Made by a program: the position numbers and the translations under genes. Below, one piece after another: positions 18,013 to 21,179 of a stretch of DNA of 21,179 bases. The notes under the pieces were generated by a model that was not told the origin of the DNA, made no database searches, and saw only the letters and a program-made list of their open reading frames with translations. The stretch's first letter is position 1. The number at the start of each line of letters is the position of its first letter. The stretch spans positions 1 through 21,179 of the forward strand of contig CAZZKF010000042.1 in assembly GCA_964654995.1 (NCBI GenBank), given 5' to 3'. This DNA comes from CAZZKF01 sp964654995 (lineage in GTDB: Bacteria > Pseudomonadota > Alphaproteobacteria > CAZZKF01).

Positions 18013-19006
18013 TGAAACTGACGGAGTATCTGAGACGACGCGCCAATGAGGCGCGATGGCTACATCTGAAGGGTTACGAAAATGGGGATCCGGAAACGAA
18101 TGGTGAGTTTCTGACCCTTGAGTTGCTGCGCAGCTATTTTGTCCACTTTGTGGATATCGGTGCCAACAGAGGTGACTTTTCCAGGAAAATCAAAGACATG
18201 CATGAAAGCTGCCGGGTCACGGCGTTCGAGCCTAATCCCGGACTGCACAGTCGGATTCGCGCGTGTCTTGATCAGGACCGGGGCGACAGGCTTTTCGGCT
18301 GCGCCCTTTCGGACAAAAGCGGGAAGGCGCGGTTTTTCGTTTTTGCAAGTAATGACTCGGTGTCAAGCCTGTCACGCCGCACCGAAATGAACCCGAAGTT
18401 CAGGCGAGGCACAACGGAAATCGAGGTTGACGTTGCAACCCTGGACGATTTCATCGAGCGGTTTGAGGAAAACGCCGATGCATCCGATGCCGGAATACTT
18501 CTCAAGGTCGATGCCGAGGGGCATGAGGCGCATATTCTGCGTGGCGGACGCCGTTTGTTCGCTGTCCACCGTCCTCTTTTCATTCTGTTCGAATATTCGT
18601 TCGGCTGGGTGGAAACGGAGTCNNNNNNNNNNNNNNNNNNNNNNNNNNNNNNNNNNNNNNNNNNNNNNNNNNNNNNNNNNNNNNNNNNNNNNNNNNNNNN
18701 NNNNNNNNNNNNNNNNNNNNNNACCGTCCTCTTTTCATTCTGTTCGAATATTCGTTCGGCTGGGTGGAAACGGAGTCGCTGTTTCGCGACACCTATCATG
18801 ACCTGAACGAGCAGGATTTTTCCGTCTGGCGGCTTACGCCGCTCGGCCTGGAACTCGTGCCGTTCTACCGCAGATCCATGGACGATACGCTTTACTGCAA
18901 TTATCTGGCGGTGAAGAATTTCGACATGTTGAAACGGTTTGATAGTGTCGCCGTGAAGACACCGTACACCGAGACCCGGTTTATTCCCTTTGCGCAGCCG
19001 GAATAA
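18012..19006 (+). CDS. FkbM-family methyltransferase (split by an assembly gap)
   Basis: FkbM-type enzymes transfer a methyl group from S-adenosylmethionine, often onto sugars of surface glycans. The SAM-binding core is clear: FVDIGANRGDFS (about 46-57), FEPNP (72-76), CALSDKSGKARF, VDVATLDDF, and LLKVDAEGHEAHIL (about 163-176). The gene contains 100 Ns at 18623-18722, flanked by a 55-base exact duplication. Removing 18623-18777 joins the two parts in frame (...VETES-LFRDTY...) and gives 279 residues ending at the TAA at 19004. The ATG at 18012 overlaps the TPR stop by one base, and GGAG lies five bases upstream. GC is much lower than around it (47% in bases 18061-18180), suggesting transfer. 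It probably works with the preceding TPR/glycosyltransferase-like protein. Confidence 0.88.
18568..18622 (+). repeat. Left copy of a 55-base duplication at the gap edge
   Basis: Bases 18568-18622 reappear exactly at 18723-18777, on the other side of the N run. Both copies encode the same stretch ending FGWVETE. This is best explained as overlapping contig ends that the scaffolder did not merge. Confidence 0.95.
18623..18722. other. Assembly gap of 100 Ns
   Basis: Exactly 100 undefined bases, the usual placeholder for a gap of unknown size. Because the flanks repeat each other, the true distance is probably minus 55, meaning the contigs overlap. Confidence 0.99.
18723..18777 (+). repeat. Right copy of the 55-base duplication at the gap edge
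   Basis: Identical to 18568-18622. The sequence after it (GCTGTTTCGCGAC...) continues the FkbM reading frame directly from the end of the left copy. Confidence 0.95.
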
Positions 19007-19033
19007 CGCAGGCCGAGGGCCGTATGGCCGGAT

Positions 19034-20209
19034 TCAGCGGCTCAGTTCGCGCATGGCCTCATCGAGCCCTTCCAGGGTCATCGGGTACATGCGCCCGGCC
19101 ATCAGCCGGTAAAGCATCGAGATCGACGGCGTGTATTCCCAGTACTGCTCGGGCACCGGGTTGAGCCACACCGCCTTGGGATAGACGCCAAGCAGCCGGC
19201 GCAGCCAGACTTCGCCGGCTTCCTCGTTCCAGTGCTCGACGCTGCCGCCCGGCTGCACGATCTCATAGGGGCTCATCGAGGCGTCGCCGACCAGGATCAC
19301 CTTGTAATCGTGCGGGTAGGTGTGCAGCACCTCCCAGGTCGGCGTCTTTTCGGCGTGGCGGCGGCGGTTGTCCTTCCACACCGCCTCGTAAAGGCAGTTG
19401 TGGAAATAGAAATATTCCAGATGCTTGAATTCGCTGCGCGCCGCCGAGAACAGCTCCTCGCAGACCCTGATGTGCGGGTCCATCGAGCCGCCGGCATCCA
19501 GAAACAGCAGCACCTTGACCTTGTTGTGGCGCTCGGGCAGCAATTTCAGGTCCAGATACCCGCCATTGTGTGCCGTGGCATGGATGGTGCCGGGCAGGTC
19601 GAGCTCGGTCGGCGCACCTTCGCGGGCAAAGCGGCGCAGGCGGCGCAGGGCCAGCTTGATGTTGCGGGTGCCCAGCTCGACCGAATCGTCGAGATTGCGG
19701 TATTCGCGCTTGTCCCAGACCTTCACCGCCCGGCCCTGGCGGCCGGTGTCCTGGCCAATGCGCACGCCGGCCGGATTGTAGCCGTAGGCACCGTAAGGCG
19801 AGGTGCCGGCGGTGCCGATCCACTTGCAGCCGCCCTCGTGGCGCTCGTCCTGCTCCTCGAGGCGTTTCTTGAGCGTCTCCATCAGCTCGTCCCAGCCCAT
19901 GGCTTCGAGCCTGGCGCGCTCCTCCTCCGAGAGATAAAGCTCGGCCAGATGACGCAGCCATTCTTCCGGGATGTCCACCGTCTCGTCCTCGCCGGCTGAT
20001 TCCAGGCCCTTGAAACAGGCGGCGAACACCCGGTCGAACTTGTCCAGATTGGTCTCGTCCTTGACCAGGGTGGTCCGCGCCAGATAGTAGAAATCATCGA
20101 CCCGGTAGCGGGCGATCCCGGCCTTCACGCCCTCGATCAGCGTGAGGTACTCACGCAGGGTCGCCGGCACGCCGGCCTCGCGCAGGGCAAAGAAGAACTG
20201 GGTGAACAT
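19034..20209 (-). CDS. CoxE-like von Willebrand A domain protein
   Basis: The 391-residue protein belongs to the VWA proteins that partner MoxR-type ATPases. The N-terminal half is helical and charged (about 1-125), beginning MFTQFFFALREAGVPATLREYL. The VWA domain starts near 230, with the metal-binding motif at LLFLDAGGSMD (Asp238, Ser242, Asp244; Gly240 takes the place of the first serine) and a second aspartate in LVGDASM (Asp309). In CoxDE-like systems such pairs help mature or insert metal centres of enzymes. The client here is unknown, because no metalloenzyme gene is in the window. It follows the ATPase gene after 43 bases on the same strand and is convergent with the FkbM gene. Confidence 0.88.
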   Translation of the reverse strand: MFTQFFFALREAGVPATLREYLTLIEGVKAGIARYRVDDFYYLARTTLVKDETNLDKFDRVFAACFKGLESAGEDETVDIPEEWLRHLAELYLSEEERARLEAMGWDELMETLKKRLEEQDERHEGGCKWIGTAGTSPYGAYGYNPAGVRIGQDTGRQGRAVKVWDKREYRNLDDSVELGTRNIKLALRRLRRFAREGAPTELDLPGTIHATAHNGGYLDLKLLPERHNKVKVLLFLDAGGSMDPHIRVCEELFSAARSEFKHLEYFYFHNCLYEAVWKDNRRRHAEKTPTWEVLHTYPHDYKVILVGDASMSPYEIVQPGGSVEHWNEEAGEVWLRRLLGVYPKAVWLNPVPEQYWEYTPSISMLYRLMAGRMYPMTLEGLDEAMRELSR

Positions 20210-20252
20210 GGCGGCCCGCCTTTCCCGGTGCGCGCCTGGCGCCCCGCGCCGC

Positions 20253-21101
20253 TCAGCGCCCGCCGCTCTGGCGCGACAGAAACGCCAGGCGCTCGAACAG
20301 ATGAACGTCCTGCTCGTTCTTCAGGAGCGCACCGTGCAGGGGCGGGATGATCTTCTTGGGATCGCGCTGGCGCAGCACTTCCGGCCCGATGTCCTCGGCC
20401 AGCAGCAGCTTCAGCCAGTCGAGCAGTTCCGAGGTTGAAGGCTTTTTCTTCAGGCCCGGCACCTCGCGCACGTCATAGAAGACGGTCAACGCCTCGCGCA
20501 CCAGCTCCCTGTGGATGCCGGGGAAATGGACCTCGACGATCTCGCGCATGGTCTCGGGCTCGGGAAACTTGATGTAGTGGAAGAAGCAGCGGCGCAGAAA
20601 GGCGTCGGGGAGTTCCTTTTCGTTATTCGACGTAATCAGCACGATCGGCCGGTGACGGGCGCGGATCGTCTCTTGCGTCTCGTAGACGTGAAACTCCATG
20701 CGGTCGAGCTCGAGCAGCAGATCGTTGGGAAACTCGATATCCGCCTTGTCGATCTCGTCGATCAGCAGCACCGGCGCCTCGTCGGCATCGAAGGCTTCCC
20801 ACAGCTTGCCGCGAACGATGTAGTTGGAAATGTCGTGGACACGCTCGTCGCCAAGCTGGGAATCGCGCAGCCGCGACACCGCGTCATATTCGTACAGGCC
20901 CTGCTGGGCCTTGGTCGTCGACTTGATGTGCCATTCGATCAACGGCTTGTTCAGCGCCTTGGCGATCTCGTGGGCGAGAATGGTCTTGCCGGTGCCGGGC
21001 TCGCCCTTGACGAGGAGCGGGCGCTCCAGCGTGATCGCGGCGTTCACCGCGACCATCAGATCTTCGGTCGCAACGTAGGAATCGGTACCTGTGAACTTCA
21101 T
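20253..21101 (-). CDS. MoxR-family AAA+ ATPase
   Basis: The 282-residue protein is a AAA+ chaperone-type ATPase. It has Walker A GEPGTGKT (33-40), Walker B VLLIDEIDKAD (111-121), sensor 1 LITSNN (155-160), and Arg170/Arg171 as likely arginine fingers. MoxR ATPases act with VWA proteins to remodel or activate target complexes, and the adjacent CoxE-like gene is the obvious partner. The ATG at 21101 is preferred, because MKFTGTDSYVATEDL matches the family start. An in-frame ATG at 21140 coincides with the expected transcription start of the promoter found upstream. The N-terminal extension from that ATG would add only 13 residues. Confidence 0.92.
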   Translation of the reverse strand: MKFTGTDSYVATEDLMVAVNAAITLERPLLVKGEPGTGKTILAHEIAKALNKPLIEWHIKSTTKAQQGLYEYDAVSRLRDSQLGDERVHDISNYIVRGKLWEAFDADEAPVLLIDEIDKADIEFPNDLLLELDRMEFHVYETQETIRARHRPIVLITSNNEKELPDAFLRRCFFHYIKFPEPETMREIVEVHFPGIHRELVREALTVFYDVREVPGLKKKPSTSELLDWLKLLLAEDIGPEVLRQRDPKKIIPPLHGALLKNEQDVHLFERLAFLSRQSGGR

Positions 21102-21143
21102 CGCTCGGGGAACTTTCAGAAATGACCTTGGGGCTGGCATTAG

Positions 21144-21172
21144 CTCATAAGCCCCAAATCCCCGACGATCAA
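21144..21172 (-). promoter_or_regulatory. Candidate promoter of the MoxR-VWA operon
   Basis: On the minus strand TTGATC (plus-strand 21167-21172) and TATGAG (plus-strand 21144-21149) are 17 bases apart, each four of six consensus. Transcription would begin near 21137, leaving a leader of about 36 bases before the ATG at 21101. Confidence 0.45.
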
Positions 21173-21179
21173 GGCCGGA

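Noticed and set aside
18764..19006. A separate small gene starting after the N run
   Set aside because: It is the C-terminal part of the FkbM gene; the apparent start codon is read from a VETES segment in the duplicated sequence.
19015..19032. Small GGCC-GTAT-GGCC hairpin between the FkbM and VWA genes
   Set aside because: Only four base pairs and no T tract, too weak to call a terminator.

Overview
This GC-rich window (a hand-counted stretch of gyrA is about 68% GC) looks like an alphaproteobacterial chromosome. The main reason is the gene order: uvrA diverging from ssb, then gyrA, coaD, a cyclophilin, queA and tgt. The protein sequences also look alphaproteobacterial, for example the GyrA HPHGDxxIYD...RMAQDFS region. 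I cannot name the genus. Rhodospirillales-like is a guess.

Layout. Positions 1-94 hold the start of a leftward gene that resembles beta-carbonic anhydrase. It diverges from a solitary, AT-richer mrr-type restriction gene (268-1176), probably acquired by transfer. Then come uvrA (minus) and the divergent ssb (plus). A compact plus-strand cluster follows, gyrA-coaD-ppi-queA-tgt, with 4-base or near-zero junctions. It combines DNA topology, CoA synthesis, periplasmic protein folding and two steps of queuosine tRNA modification. A tRNA-Lys(TTT) gene with its own promoter-like sequence ends this block.

From 11159 to 12867 lies a small divergent regulon. On the minus strand, tetR is followed by a gene for a divergent 3-methyladenine-glycosylase-like protein. 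On the plus strand is a DUF1330 gene. Between them a perfect 9+9 base inverted repeat overlaps a good promoter for tetR, which is the layout of an autorepressing TetR switch. Next come an exported metallo-beta-lactamase-fold hydrolase (plus), and a DUF302 protein and an exported DUF885 zinc-peptidase-like protein (both minus).

From 16414 a TPR protein with a glycosyltransferase-like C-terminal half is followed directly by an FkbM-type methyltransferase gene of lower GC, suggesting surface glycan work. The methyltransferase gene is interrupted by 100 Ns flanked by an exact 55-base duplication. This is an assembly join, and removing it restores one intact 279-residue reading frame. The window ends with a minus-strand pair, a MoxR-type AAA+ ATPase followed by a CoxE-like von Willebrand A protein.

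No CRISPR array, insertion sequence, rRNA or phage genes were seen, and no gene-free stretch exceeds 300 bases. I found no convincing wholly new system. The best candidates for follow-up are the TetR/glycosylase/DUF1330 divergon, the lone Mrr gene, the gyrA leader inverted repeat, and the 22-base frame-shifting tandem duplication at the end of the TPR gene.
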